Source: Nocardioides pini (lineage in GTDB: Bacteria; Actinomycetota; Actinomycetes; Propionibacteriales; Nocardioidaceae). From it: DNA of 64,000 nucleotides. Every line of letters begins with the position of its first letter. Position 1 is the stretch's first letter. The notes under the pieces were generated by a model. The model saw only the letters and a program-made list of their open reading frames with translations. It made no database searches and was not told the origin of the DNA. The stretch spans positions 543,553 to 607,552 of the forward strand of contig NZ_JAPPUX010000005.1 in the NCBI RefSeq assembly GCF_026712185.1, written 5' to 3'. Positions 37,719 to 45,395 of the stretch are shown here, piece after piece. The translations under genes were made by a program, and so were the position numbers.

Positions 37719-38386
37719 CCGATCGCCCCGTCGAGCCCACCCCGGGCCCCGAGGCGACCGACCTCCCGGAGGGGGAGCCCACCGCGGCTCCCTCTCCGGA
37801 GGGCTTCGGCGACGCCGCCGGTGAGGCGCCCGCCCAGACCGAGGTCGAGGAGCAGGTGGCCGGCGACGCCGTCGCCGGCGACGACCCCGGCACCGCCGAG
37901 GAGCGCCCGGACTCCGGGGACGGTTCCGACGTCGACACCGAGGAGCAGCAGCTCGCCGCCATGAAGGGCTCGCTCGCCGACCTGACCAACGACCTGCAAC
38001 GGCTCCAGGCCGAGTACGCCAACTACCGCAAGCGGGTCGACCGCGACCGGCAGCTGGTGGCCGAGACGGCCGCCTACAAGGCGCTGACGCCGGTGATCGA
38101 GGTCCTCGACACCATCGACCGGGCCAAGGAGCACGGCGAGCTCGAGGGCGGCTTCAAGGCGGTCGCCGACCAGCTCGAGCGGGTCGTGGCGAGCGCCGGC
38201 CTGGTGCGCTTCGGCGAGCCGGGTGACGCGTTCGACCCGACGCTCCACGAGGCACTGAGCCACCTCGGTGCCGACGCCGAGGTCGAGGTGACGACCGTGA
38301 AGCACGTCGCCAAGGGCGGCTACCGGATGGGCGACCGTGTCGTCCGCGCCGCCCAGGTGCTCGTGGTCGACCCGGCCGACGCCTGA
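37715..38386 (+). CDS. grpE: Nucleotide exchange factor GrpE
   Basis: 223-residue co-chaperone that releases ADP from DnaK. The first ~75 residues are acidic and disordered. A coiled coil follows (LADLTNDLQRLQAEYANYRKR), and then the beta domain with FGEPGDAFDPTLHEALSH and VAKGGYRMGDRVVRAAQVLV, the GrpE signature. The GTG start at 37715 overlaps the dnaK stop by four bases. Confidence 0.96.
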
Positions 38387-38437
38387 CCCCGCACCACGCA
38401 CCCGATGACCCTGTCGACGACGGAGGGAGGTTGATCC

Positions 38438-39631
38438 ATGGCTGACAACGAAGGTTTCCGCAACGACTGGGCGACCAAGGACTTCTACCAGGTCCTCGGC
38501 GTCGCCAAGGACGCCAGCGCGGCCGACATCAAGAAGGCCTACCGCAAGCTGGCCCGGGCCAACCACCCCGACTCCAACCCCGGTGACGACGCCAAGCACG
38601 AGACGTTCAAGGCCGTCGCCGAGGCCTACGACGTCATCGGTGACGAGGCCAAGCGCGCCAAGTACGACGAGTTCCGCTCGCTGCAGGCGCGCGGTGGCTT
38701 CGGCCCCGGCATGGGCGGCGGCTTCGGCGGCAGCGGCGGCGGCGGCTTCGGGGGCGGCGGGTTCAACCTCGACGACCTGCTCCGAGACCGCGCCGGAGCG
38801 GGCGGCGGCCTCGGCGACATGTTCGGCGACCTGTTCGGCGGCGCCCAGCGCGGGCGTACCCAGCAGCAGGCCCGGCCGCGCCGCGGCGCCGACGTCGAGA
38901 GCTCGGCGACCATCGGCTTCACCGACGCGCTCGACGGCGTGACGGTGTCGCTGCGCCTGACCTCCGACACGGCCTGCCCCACGTGCCAGGGCACCGGTGG
39001 CAAGCCCGGCACCCGCCCGCACATCTGCCCGGAGTGCGAGGGCGCGGGCTTCGTGGTTTCCGGCACGGGCGGGGCGTTCTCCATCAACGAGACCTGCCCC
39101 GCCTGTGGCGGGCGCCAGCTGGTGTACGACGAGGCCTGCCCCACCTGCCACGGCAGCGGCCGCGGCACGTCCGCGCGCACCATCCAGGCCCGCATCCCCG
39201 CGGGCGTGAAGGACGGCGCGCGGATCCGGCTGAAGGGCAAGGGCGCCCCGGGGGAGAACGGCGGCCCGGCCGGCGACCTGTTCGTCAAGGTCAAGGTCAC
39301 GCCCCACCGCGTCTTCGGGCGCAAGGACGACAACCTCACCATCGACGTCCCCGTCTCCTTCGACGAGGCGGCCCTCGGCGGCGAGGTGAAGATCCCGACG
39401 CTCGGCGGGGCGCCGGTGACGCTCAAGCTGCCCCCGGGCACGCCCAACGGCCGGACCTTCCGGGTCCGCGGCAAGGGCGCCACCAAGCGCGACGGCAGCA
39501 AGGGCGACCTGCTCGCCACCGTCGAGGTCCAGGTCCCGGCCAGCCTCGACCCGACCGCGCGCGAGGCCCTCGAGGCCTACCGTGCGGCCACCGCCGGAAA
39601 GCCGCTCCGCGCAGGCCTGTTCGAGGGATGA
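38438..39631 (+). CDS. dnaJ: Chaperone protein DnaJ
   Basis: 397-residue Hsp40 with a complete type I layout. The J domain has the HPD motif in ARANHPDSNPGD. A Gly/Phe-rich linker (about residues 88-115) follows, then four zinc repeats and two C-terminal barrel domains. Zinc repeats 1, 2 and 4 are CPTCQGTG, CPECEGAG and CPTCHGSG; the third, CPACGGRQ, lacks the last glycine. The N-terminal DWATKDFYQVLGV is typical of actinobacterial DnaJ1. GGAGG precedes the ATG. Confidence 0.97.
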   Translation: MADNEGFRNDWATKDFYQVLGVAKDASAADIKKAYRKLARANHPDSNPGDDAKHETFKAVAEAYDVIGDEAKRAKYDEFRSLQARGGFGPGMGGGFGGSGGGGFGGGGFNLDDLLRDRAGAGGGLGDMFGDLFGGAQRGRTQQQARPRRGADVESSATIGFTDALDGVTVSLRLTSDTACPTCQGTGGKPGTRPHICPECEGAGFVVSGTGGAFSINETCPACGGRQLVYDEACPTCHGSGRGTSARTIQARIPAGVKDGARIRLKGKGAPGENGGPAGDLFVKVKVTPHRVFGRKDDNLTIDVPVSFDEAALGGEVKIPTLGGAPVTLKLPPGTPNGRTFRVRGKGATKRDGSKGDLLATVEVQVPASLDPTAREALEAYRAATAGKPLRAGLFEG

Positions 39632-40053
39632 GCGGCCCCGTGAACACCGTCTTCCAGCCCCCGTCCCCGGACGCCGCCGTCTACGTCATCTCCGTCGCCG
39701 CGGAGCTGACCGGCCTGCACCCGCAGACCCTGCGCGCCTACGAGCGGATGGGCCTGATCCAGCCGGGCCGCACCGGCGGCGGCGGGCGTCGCTACTCCCA
39801 CCGCGACATCGAGCGCCTGCGCGAGATCGCCGACCTCACGAGCGCCGGCATCGGCATCGAGGGGGTGCGCCGCATCATGCAGCTCGAGCTGCAGGTCGAC
39901 GCGCTGCGCGCCCGCAACGAGGAGCTCGTCGCCGAGCTCGAGTCACTGCGGAGCGGGCTCGCAGCACGCGCCGCGGCCCAGCCCGCCAACAAGCTGCCGG
40001 TGCTGCACCAGGCGGTCGGCCAGTCCGTCGTCGTCTGGCGTCGCGGGTCCTGA
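39628..40053 (+). CDS. hspR: Heat-shock repressor HspR (MerR family)
   Basis: 141-residue MerR-type DNA-binding protein. The helix-turn-helix is VYVISVAAELTGLHPQTLRAYERMGLI and the wing is RTGGGGRRYSHRDIERLREI. The coiled coil LELQVDALRARNEELVAELESL mediates dimerisation. HspR binds HAIR sites together with DnaK; sites lie before dnaK and clpB in this window. Its ATG overlaps the dnaJ stop (ATGA). Confidence 0.96.
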   Translation: MSGPVNTVFQPPSPDAAVYVISVAAELTGLHPQTLRAYERMGLIQPGRTGGGGRRYSHRDIERLREIADLTSAGIGIEGVRRIMQLELQVDALRARNEELVAELESLRSGLAARAAAQPANKLPVLHQAVGQSVVVWRRGS

Positions 40054-40054
40054 C

Positions 40055-40516
40055 GTGCCGCGCATCGACCGGGCCGTCGCCGACGTCGACGCGTCACCCG
40101 CGGAGGTGTACGCCGCCTTCGTCGACGCCGACGCGCTGGCGTCGTGGCTCCCGCCCGGCGGGATGACCGGCGCGATCGCCGACGCCGACCTGCGCGCGGG
40201 CGGCGGCTTCACGATGACGCTCCGCTATGACGAGGCGCCCGACGGCGGCGGCAAGACCACCGAGCGGAGCGACGTCTCCCGCGTCGCGATCGACGAGCTG
40301 GTCGAGCCCGAGCGGGTCGTGTGGGGCGTGGAGTTCGACACCGACGACCCCGACACCGCCGGGCGCATGACGATGACGTGGACGTTCACGGCCCGCGACA
40401 CGGGCACGCGCGTCGCCATCGACGCCACCGACGTGCCTCCCGGCATCGACGTCGAGGCGCACCAGCAGGGCCTCGACGCCTCGCTGGCCAACCTCACGGC
40501 CTGGCTCGCGGGCTGA
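40055..40516 (+). CDS. SRPBCC (AHSA1-like) domain protein at end of heat-shock operon
   Basis: 153-residue START-like helix-grip protein: IDRAVADVDASPAEVYAAFVDADALASWLPP, GGGFTMTLRY, ERVVWGVEF and TARDTGTRVAIDATDVPPG fit the AHSA1 branch. The GTG at 40055 comes one base after the hspR stop, so it is probably the fifth gene of the dnaK operon and heat-regulated. AHSA1 proteins activate Hsp90 in eukaryotes, but bacterial members usually have unrelated ligand roles. Confidence 0.82.
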   Translation: MPRIDRAVADVDASPAEVYAAFVDADALASWLPPGGMTGAIADADLRAGGGFTMTLRYDEAPDGGGKTTERSDVSRVAIDELVEPERVVWGVEFDTDDPDTAGRMTMTWTFTARDTGTRVAIDATDVPPGIDVEAHQQGLDASLANLTAWLAG

Positions 40517-40565
40517 GTGCGCCCGGTGTCCCCGCAGCCACGTAGGGTCGGGGCGTGATCGAGCG

Positions 40566-40820
40566 ATGAGCAAGATGGACAACCTGCGCGCCATGCGCGA
40601 GGCCAAGTACGCCGCGGCGCAGAAGCGTTCGGCCGAGGCGCCGGCCCGGCCCAAGGCGCCCGTCGCACCACCGGTCGCACCACCGGTCGCGCAGGCGGCT
40701 CCCCCGAGTGCCGAGGCCGAGCCGGCCACGGGCGAGGAGCTCTGCGGCCACCGCAACATGGGCGGCCGCACCTGCACGCGCGAGCGCGGCCACGCGGCCA
40801 AGAGTCACCGCTACTCCTGA
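40566..40820 (+). CDS. 84-residue Pro/Ala-rich protein with Cys pair
   Basis: Small protein. An N-terminal basic helix (MSKMDNLRAMREAKYAAAQK) is followed by a Pro/Ala linker with the repeat VAPPVAPPVA. It has a conserved-looking end GEELCGHRNMGGRTCTRERGH with two cysteines and three histidines able to bind a metal. The ATG at 40566 follows a GAGCG stretch. I do not recognise a family; similar short actinobacterial proteins are only hypothetical. Confidence 0.65.
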   Translation: MSKMDNLRAMREAKYAAAQKRSAEAPARPKAPVAPPVAPPVAQAAPPSAEAEPATGEELCGHRNMGGRTCTRERGHAAKSHRYS

Positions 40821-40835
40821 CCGCGCGGGCAGGCG

Positions 40836-41603
40836 TCACGCGCCCAGCGCCTCCGCCGGCACGCCGCTCGGGTGGGCCGCGGGCTCGCCACGCAGCTCCG
40901 CGACCTGCGACACCAGCACGGTCATCACCTCGTCGGCCACCCGCCGCACGGTCGCGTCGTCGACCGGCTGGTCGCCGGTGACGCCCGCGAGCCGACGTAC
41001 GTCGATCGGCTCCCCGACCGCGACCAGCACCCGAGGGCGGAGGACGGTGTTGCGCAGCAGCCGGGAGACGATCCCGGTCACGCCGACGACCCGGTGCGTA
41101 CCGACGAGGGCCACCGGGACGACCGGCGCGCCGGTGCGGAGGGCCAGGCGCACGGCGCCGGTCTTGGACCGCTCGGGCCAGTGCTGCGGGTCGCGGGTGA
41201 TGCGGCCCTCCGGGAAGAGGCCGACGGCCTCGCCGGACTCGAGCGCGGTGGCGGCGGCGTCGAGCGAGCCCGCGGCGGCGTCAGTGCCGCGGAGGACGGG
41301 GATGAAGCCGAGACGGCGGACGACCGGCCCGACCAGCCCGGACCGGAAGACACCGCCGGTCGCCATGAGCCGCAGCGAGCGGCCGAGGCGACGGCCAACG
41401 AGGGCCAGCAGGATGCCGTCGGCGAAGCTCGTGTGGTTGGCGACCACGATGACCGGCCCGTCGGGGAGCGCGGCCGCAGGCACCGCGCGCCGGGTGAGCT
41501 CGAGGCGGCTGACCGCCGAGACGACGGTGCCGAGGAGACCGGCGGCGACGGCGTAGAGGAGGGCGGCGCGGAGGCCCGGGCGCTGCCAGGTGCTGGGTTC
41601 CAT
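40836..41603 (-). CDS. Lysophospholipid acyltransferase (PlsC-like)
   Basis: 255-residue 1-acylglycerol-3-phosphate-acyltransferase-family protein. The catalytic NHTSFAD (HX4D) is near residue 56, FIPVLRG is block II, GLFPEGRI is the acceptor-binding block III, and VVPVALVGTHRV is block IV. The N-terminus has one hydrophobic membrane segment. It probably acts in phospholipid synthesis or in transfer of an acyl chain to another acceptor. Confidence 0.88.
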   Translation of the reverse strand: MEPSTWQRPGLRAALLYAVAAGLLGTVVSAVSRLELTRRAVPAAALPDGPVIVVANHTSFADGILLALVGRRLGRSLRLMATGGVFRSGLVGPVVRRLGFIPVLRGTDAAAGSLDAAATALESGEAVGLFPEGRITRDPQHWPERSKTGAVRLALRTGAPVVPVALVGTHRVVGVTGIVSRLLRNTVLRPRVLVAVGEPIDVRRLAGVTGDQPVDDATVRRVADEVMTVLVSQVAELRGEPAAHPSGVPAEALGA

Positions 41604-41652
41604 GCCGGTGAGTGTGAGCCACCCGGACGGGCTTGCGCGTGCGTATGAGCAC

Positions 41653-41749
41653 TCAGGTGGACACCGTGCAGGCAGTTCGCCGCAGGCTGGCCCGCCGCCA
41701 CGCTCAGCGCGTCGGCTTCAGACGCGAACTGCCTGCATGGTGCACCTGA
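41653..41749. repeat. Long inverted repeat between minus-strand genes
   Basis: TCAGGTG..GCAGGCAGTTCGC (41653-41680) and the complementary GCGAACTGCCTGC..CACCTGA (41724-41749) form 26-28 base arms with a small indel around a 43-base loop. It lies just upstream of the acyltransferase start, next to the aldo-keto reductase terminator. Confidence 0.75.
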
Positions 41750-41783
41750 CGAAGGCCCGACCCCGGGTGGGGCCGGGCCTTCG
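41750..41783. terminator. 15-bp hairpin after aldo-keto reductase
   Basis: CGAAGGCCCGACCCC pairs with GGGGCCGGGCCTTCG (one mismatch) around a 4-base loop, 16 bases beyond the stop of the minus-strand reductase. Confidence 0.75.
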
Positions 41784-41798
41784 CGGCGTCGGGGCTCG

Positions 41799-42644
41799 TC
41801 AGTCGGGGATGTAGTCGAACGTGTCGGGGTTGGGGCCGGTGCGGCCGTCCTCACCCCGGTCGAGGCCGGAGATGCGCGCGACCTCGTCGTCGGTGAGCGA
41901 GAAGTCGAAGATCTCGAAGTTCTCCCTCATCCGCTCGGGGTTGACCGACTTGGGGAACACGATGTCGCCGCGCTCGACGTGCCAGCGCAGGGTCACCTGC
42001 GCGGTCGACCTGCCCTTCGCCTCGGCGATCTCGGTGATGACGGAGTCGTCGAGCACCGCGCCCTGCGCGATCGGCGACCACGCCTCGGTGGCGACGCCGT
42101 GCTTCGCGTTGGCCGTGCGGACCGCGTCGTTGGTGAAGTAGGGGTGCACCTCGACCTGGTTGATCACCGGCACGACCCCGGTCTCGTCGACGATCCGCTG
42201 CAGGTGGGCGGGCTGGAAGTTCGAGACGCCGACCGACGCCGCGCGGCCGTCCTCGACGAAGGACGCCATGGTGCGCCACGTGGACACGAAGTCGCCGTCG
42301 TAGCGCGTCGGCAGCGGCCAGTGGACGAGGAACAGGTCGATCCGGTCGAGGCCGAGGTCGGCGAGGGTCTTCTCGAACGCGCGCGCCGCGTCGTCGGGGC
42401 GGTGGAAGCCGTTGTTGAGCTTCGACGTCACGTAGACGTCGTCGCGGGCGATCCCGGAGGAGCGCAGCGCCTCGCCCACCTCCTTCTCGTTGCCGTACAT
42501 CTCGGCCGTGTCGATGTGGCGGTAGCCGACCTCGAGGGCCCGCGTCACCGCTTCCGCGGTGTCGGCGGGGTCGATCTGGAACACGCCGAAGCCGAGCTGC
42601 GGGATCGACGTGCCGTCGTGGAGCTTGATGCTGGGAACGGTCAT
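41799..42644 (-). CDS. Aldo/keto reductase
   Basis: 281-residue NADPH-dependent TIM-barrel reductase of the AKR5-like group (2,5-diketo-gluconate reductase type). Catalytic residues are visible: Asp and Tyr in HIDTAEMYGNE, Lys in YVTSKLNN and His in FLVHWPLP. NADPH contacts are in SNFQPAHL and VFPKSVNPERMREN. The ATG at 42644 gives MTVPSIKLHDG; a longer frame exists upstream but is GC-rich noise. Confidence 0.92.
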   Translation of the reverse strand: MTVPSIKLHDGTSIPQLGFGVFQIDPADTAEAVTRALEVGYRHIDTAEMYGNEKEVGEALRSSGIARDDVYVTSKLNNGFHRPDDAARAFEKTLADLGLDRIDLFLVHWPLPTRYDGDFVSTWRTMASFVEDGRAASVGVSNFQPAHLQRIVDETGVVPVINQVEVHPYFTNDAVRTANAKHGVATEAWSPIAQGAVLDDSVITEIAEAKGRSTAQVTLRWHVERGDIVFPKSVNPERMRENFEIFDFSLTDDEVARISGLDRGEDGRTGPNPDTFDYIPD

Positions 42645-42685
42645 GCCAGGCACAGCACGAGCCGTCCGGGAGGTATTCCGTCGGG

Positions 42686-43483
42686 TCAGGACCGCCAGCG
42701 TGACGGGCGCGACAAACCCTCCGGAAGGGTGGTGGCCTCGTCGCCGACGGCCGCGTTGACCTGGGGCTGGGTCAGGAAGAGCACGGTCGAGAGGTCGCAG
42801 CCGCGCACGTCGGTGTCGCGCAGGTCGGCGCCCAGCAGGTCCGCCTCGTGCAGGTCTGCGGCGCGGAGGTCGGCGGCGATCAGCAGGGCGCCGCGGAACG
42901 ACCAGCCGCGGTGGTCGCCGGCGAGGCGCCGGCCCGCGAGGTCGGCGCGCGTGCGGTCCTGCGCGGCGGCCCACCGTCGGCGTACGCGAGCGCTGGCCTC
43001 GGCCAGCAGCCGACCCACCCGCTCGTGCAGCCCGTCCACGTCGGCGAGGAGGAGCGTCTCGGGGTCGACGGCCGTGAGGTCCTCGATCTCGGCACGTACG
43101 ACGTCGGCGCCGGGGTCGGGCGAGCGGCGGGCGACCTCGGTGAGGTGGACGAGCATCTCGTGCAGCTGGCGCATCACCGTCAGCACCGCGGCCATCTCGG
43201 CCATGCGGTGCGGCGGGTTGCCGGGGTCGCGCCACGAGACGCCGCCGTAGGTGACCTGGGAGACCTGCTGGCCGGCGCCGAAGCACTCGAAGACCGTGCA
43301 CCCCGGCCAGCCGTCCTCGCGCAGGGTCGCGTGGATGCGGCAGCTGTCGTCGTCGAGCAGGTTGAGGCAGGGGCGCCCGCCGGGCTTGTCGACGCCGAAG
43401 CCGGCCGAGGCGGAGAAGGGGAGCAGCACGCAGCAGAGGCCGAAGCAGCGCGCGCAGTCAGAGCTCAACCCGTGTGTCGCCAC
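42686..43483 (-). CDS. Cysteine-cluster plus pentapeptide-repeat protein
   Basis: 265 residues in two parts. The N-terminal ~75 residues carry CARCFGLCCVLLP, GGRPCLNLL, DSCRIHATLREDGWPGC and FECFG, a pattern like the YkgJ-type zinc/iron Cys cluster. A helical middle section follows. The last part has pentapeptide-like repeats (SFRGALLIAADLRAADLHEADLLGADLRD). Pentapeptide proteins can mimic DNA, but here the repeat is short. The fused layout is uncommon and the function unknown. Confidence 0.75.
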   Translation of the reverse strand: MATHGLSSDCARCFGLCCVLLPFSASAGFGVDKPGGRPCLNLLDDDSCRIHATLREDGWPGCTVFECFGAGQQVSQVTYGGVSWRDPGNPPHRMAEMAAVLTVMRQLHEMLVHLTEVARRSPDPGADVVRAEIEDLTAVDPETLLLADVDGLHERVGRLLAEASARVRRRWAAAQDRTRADLAGRRLAGDHRGWSFRGALLIAADLRAADLHEADLLGADLRDTDVRGCDLSTVLFLTQPQVNAAVGDEATTLPEGLSRPSRWRS

Positions 43484-43510
43484 CGGGGGATGGTGTCACG
43501 GGGCACGACG

Positions 43511-43529
43511 TGAGGCCGGTGCGGCCTCA
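43511..43529. terminator. Hairpin overlapping the stop of the 32-residue gene
   Basis: TGAGGCC-GGTGC-GGCCTCA; the right arm includes the TGA stop of the minus-strand small gene. It probably ends that short transcript. Confidence 0.5.
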
Positions 43530-43625
43530 GGCGTACCAGCCGTTCTGGATCGCAAACGCGTTGACGAAGAGCAGCAACACGAAAGCGACCCCGACGAATC
43601 GGTTGTCGAAGATCAGCTTTCCCAT
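43527..43625 (-). CDS. 32-residue single-helix membrane peptide
   Basis: The frame MGKLIFDNRFVGVAFVLLLF.. ends NGWYA. It has a charged N-terminus, one hydrophobic segment long enough to cross the membrane, and a polar aromatic end. It is bounded by a hairpin at its stop and an intergenic region upstream, so it looks like an independent small gene. No strong ribosome site is seen. It may be a small membrane-protein regulator, but the role is unknown. Confidence 0.5.
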   Translation of the reverse strand: MGKLIFDNRFVGVAFVLLLFVNAFAIQNGWYA

Positions 43626-43733
43626 AGCACCACTGTGCCCGCTTGTTCGTGGAATGAAACAGGTGGACGGTAAAGCCTTGGAGCCGGGCAGCGATTTGCC
43701 CAGTTTGGGACAGTCGCGGCCCGGCTGCCGCGT

Positions 43734-45104
43734 TCAGGCCGGGGCGATGTTCTGGTTGTGCCGGAACAGGTTGTCCGGGTCGTAGGTCCTCTTCACCTGC
43801 TGGAGCCGGTCGTAGTTGCCCCGGTAGTTCTGCCGGATCCGGCCCTGGTCGTCGTCGGCCATGAAGTTGATGTAGCCGCCCTCCTCGGAGTGGGGCGCGA
43901 TGGCGTCGTAGTAGTCGCGGACCCAGGCCGTGTTCTGCTCGTCGTCCTCGGCATCGGGCCACATGCCCGCGATGACGGTCGCGAAGCTGGCGTCGCGGTA
44001 GGCGAAGGCCGTCGCGTCCGAGTCGACGCGGTGGCAGGCGCCGTTGATCGGGTAGATGTGCATGGTCGACGTCATCGCCGGGACCTTGGCCCCGTGCTCG
44101 ACGTGCGCCTCGATCGCTTCGTCGGTGAGATCCTTGGCGAAGCTGGCCTTCCAGTAGTGGCGCAGGCCCGCCGGGTAGAGGTCGTCGAAGGCGGCGTTGA
44201 GGGCCGGGTACGGCATCGGGCCGACCAGCTCGGCCACGGTCGGTGCGAGGTCGCGGAACGGCTTGAGGACCTGCTCACCCTTGTCGAGGTCGCCCGCCCA
44301 GCACGCCACGAAGAGCGCGTGCGTCTTGCCGTGGCGCTCCTCCGGGATGAACGGCAGCGGCGGTGCGATCTGGTAGGCCGGGAAGCCGCCGAACTGCTCC
44401 GGAGCGTCCGCGATGAGCTCGCGGTACAGCCGGAAGAGGTCGCCGGCCCGGTCGAGCTCGAAGAACATCGGACCCCCGTAGACGTCCGTGACCGGGCTCA
44501 GCCGGAACTCGAACGACGTCACGACGCCGAAGTTCCCGCCGCCGCCGCGGATGGCCCAGAACAGGTCGGCGTCGTCCTTCTCGCTGGCGAGGTGGAAGGT
44601 GCCGTCGGCCGTCACCACGTCCGCCGCCACCAGGTTGTCCAGCGACAGCCCGAGGCCGCGAGCGAGGTAGCCGATGCCGCCGCCGAGGGTCAGGCCACCG
44701 ACGCCCGTGGTCGAGATGATGCCGCCCGTGGTGGCGAGCCCGAACGGGTAGGTCGCTGCGTTGAGGTCGCCCCAGGTCGCGCCACCCCCCACCCGGGCGG
44801 TCCGGGTCGCCGGGTCGACCCGGACGTCGCGCATCGCCGACAGGTCGACGACGACGGCCCCGTCGGCCGTGCCGAAGCCGGGGACGCTGTGGGCGCCACC
44901 GCGTACGGCGACCGACAGCCCGTTGTCGGCCGCGGTGCGCACGGCGGTCATGACGTCCCCGGCGTTCGCGGCCCGCACGACCACGGCGGGGCGGCGGTCG
45001 ATCATGCCGTTGCGCACGGCGCGAGCGGTGTCGTAGTCGGGATCGGTCGGTCCGGTGACCGTCCCCCGGGTGCCGGAGCGCAGCGTCTCCACATCGATGC
45101 TCAT
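43734..45104 (-). CDS. FAD-binding oxidoreductase, berberine-bridge (BBE) type
   Basis: 456-residue flavoenzyme of the vanillyl-alcohol-oxidase fold. The PP-loop RGGAHSVPGFG contains His72, the usual covalent FAD attachment site. GGGIGYLARGLGLSLDNL and RGGGGNFGVVTSFEFRL complete the FAD domain. The BBE tail YRGNYDRLQQVKRTYDPDN is present. No second flavin-linking Cys is obvious. Members oxidise sugars, alcohols or secondary metabolites. AGGAGGG precedes the ATG. It is divergent from clpB. Confidence 0.92.
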   Translation of the reverse strand: MSIDVETLRSGTRGTVTGPTDPDYDTARAVRNGMIDRRPAVVVRAANAGDVMTAVRTAADNGLSVAVRGGAHSVPGFGTADGAVVVDLSAMRDVRVDPATRTARVGGGATWGDLNAATYPFGLATTGGIISTTGVGGLTLGGGIGYLARGLGLSLDNLVAADVVTADGTFHLASEKDDADLFWAIRGGGGNFGVVTSFEFRLSPVTDVYGGPMFFELDRAGDLFRLYRELIADAPEQFGGFPAYQIAPPLPFIPEERHGKTHALFVACWAGDLDKGEQVLKPFRDLAPTVAELVGPMPYPALNAAFDDLYPAGLRHYWKASFAKDLTDEAIEAHVEHGAKVPAMTSTMHIYPINGACHRVDSDATAFAYRDASFATVIAGMWPDAEDDEQNTAWVRDYYDAIAPHSEEGGYINFMADDDQGRIRQNYRGNYDRLQQVKRTYDPDNLFRHNQNIAPA

Positions 45105-45287
45105 GGTGGCCCTCCTCGAGGCTCGGAAGTGTCGGGTCCGGGCGACAGGGGCGTCGAGGAACAGCGTCGGGGAACAGCGTCGATCAAGGCGTCACGAGCG
45201 CCGCGGCACGCGGCAGGTGGTGGTGCGCCCGACGGTAGTCCTCGGCGGCGGTCGGTCACAGTGCCCAAAGTGGTCATATTTCCCAGA

Positions 45288-45308
45288 GTTGAGGGGAATC
45301 GACTCAAC
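45288..45308. promoter_or_regulatory. HAIR-like operator upstream of clpB
   Basis: GTTGAGG-N7-ACTCAAC, matching the HspR consensus CTTGAGT-N7-ACTCAAG except at both outer positions and one inner base. It is about 88 bases before the clpB start. clpB is a known HspR target in Streptomyces. Confidence 0.78.
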
Positions 45309-45395
45309 TTCTGGCGCGTTGAACCGAGCGAGGCCACAGTGGTCTCGTGACGGGCGCCCGTCGCCCTCCTCGTACACACATCCTCAGGAGATGAG

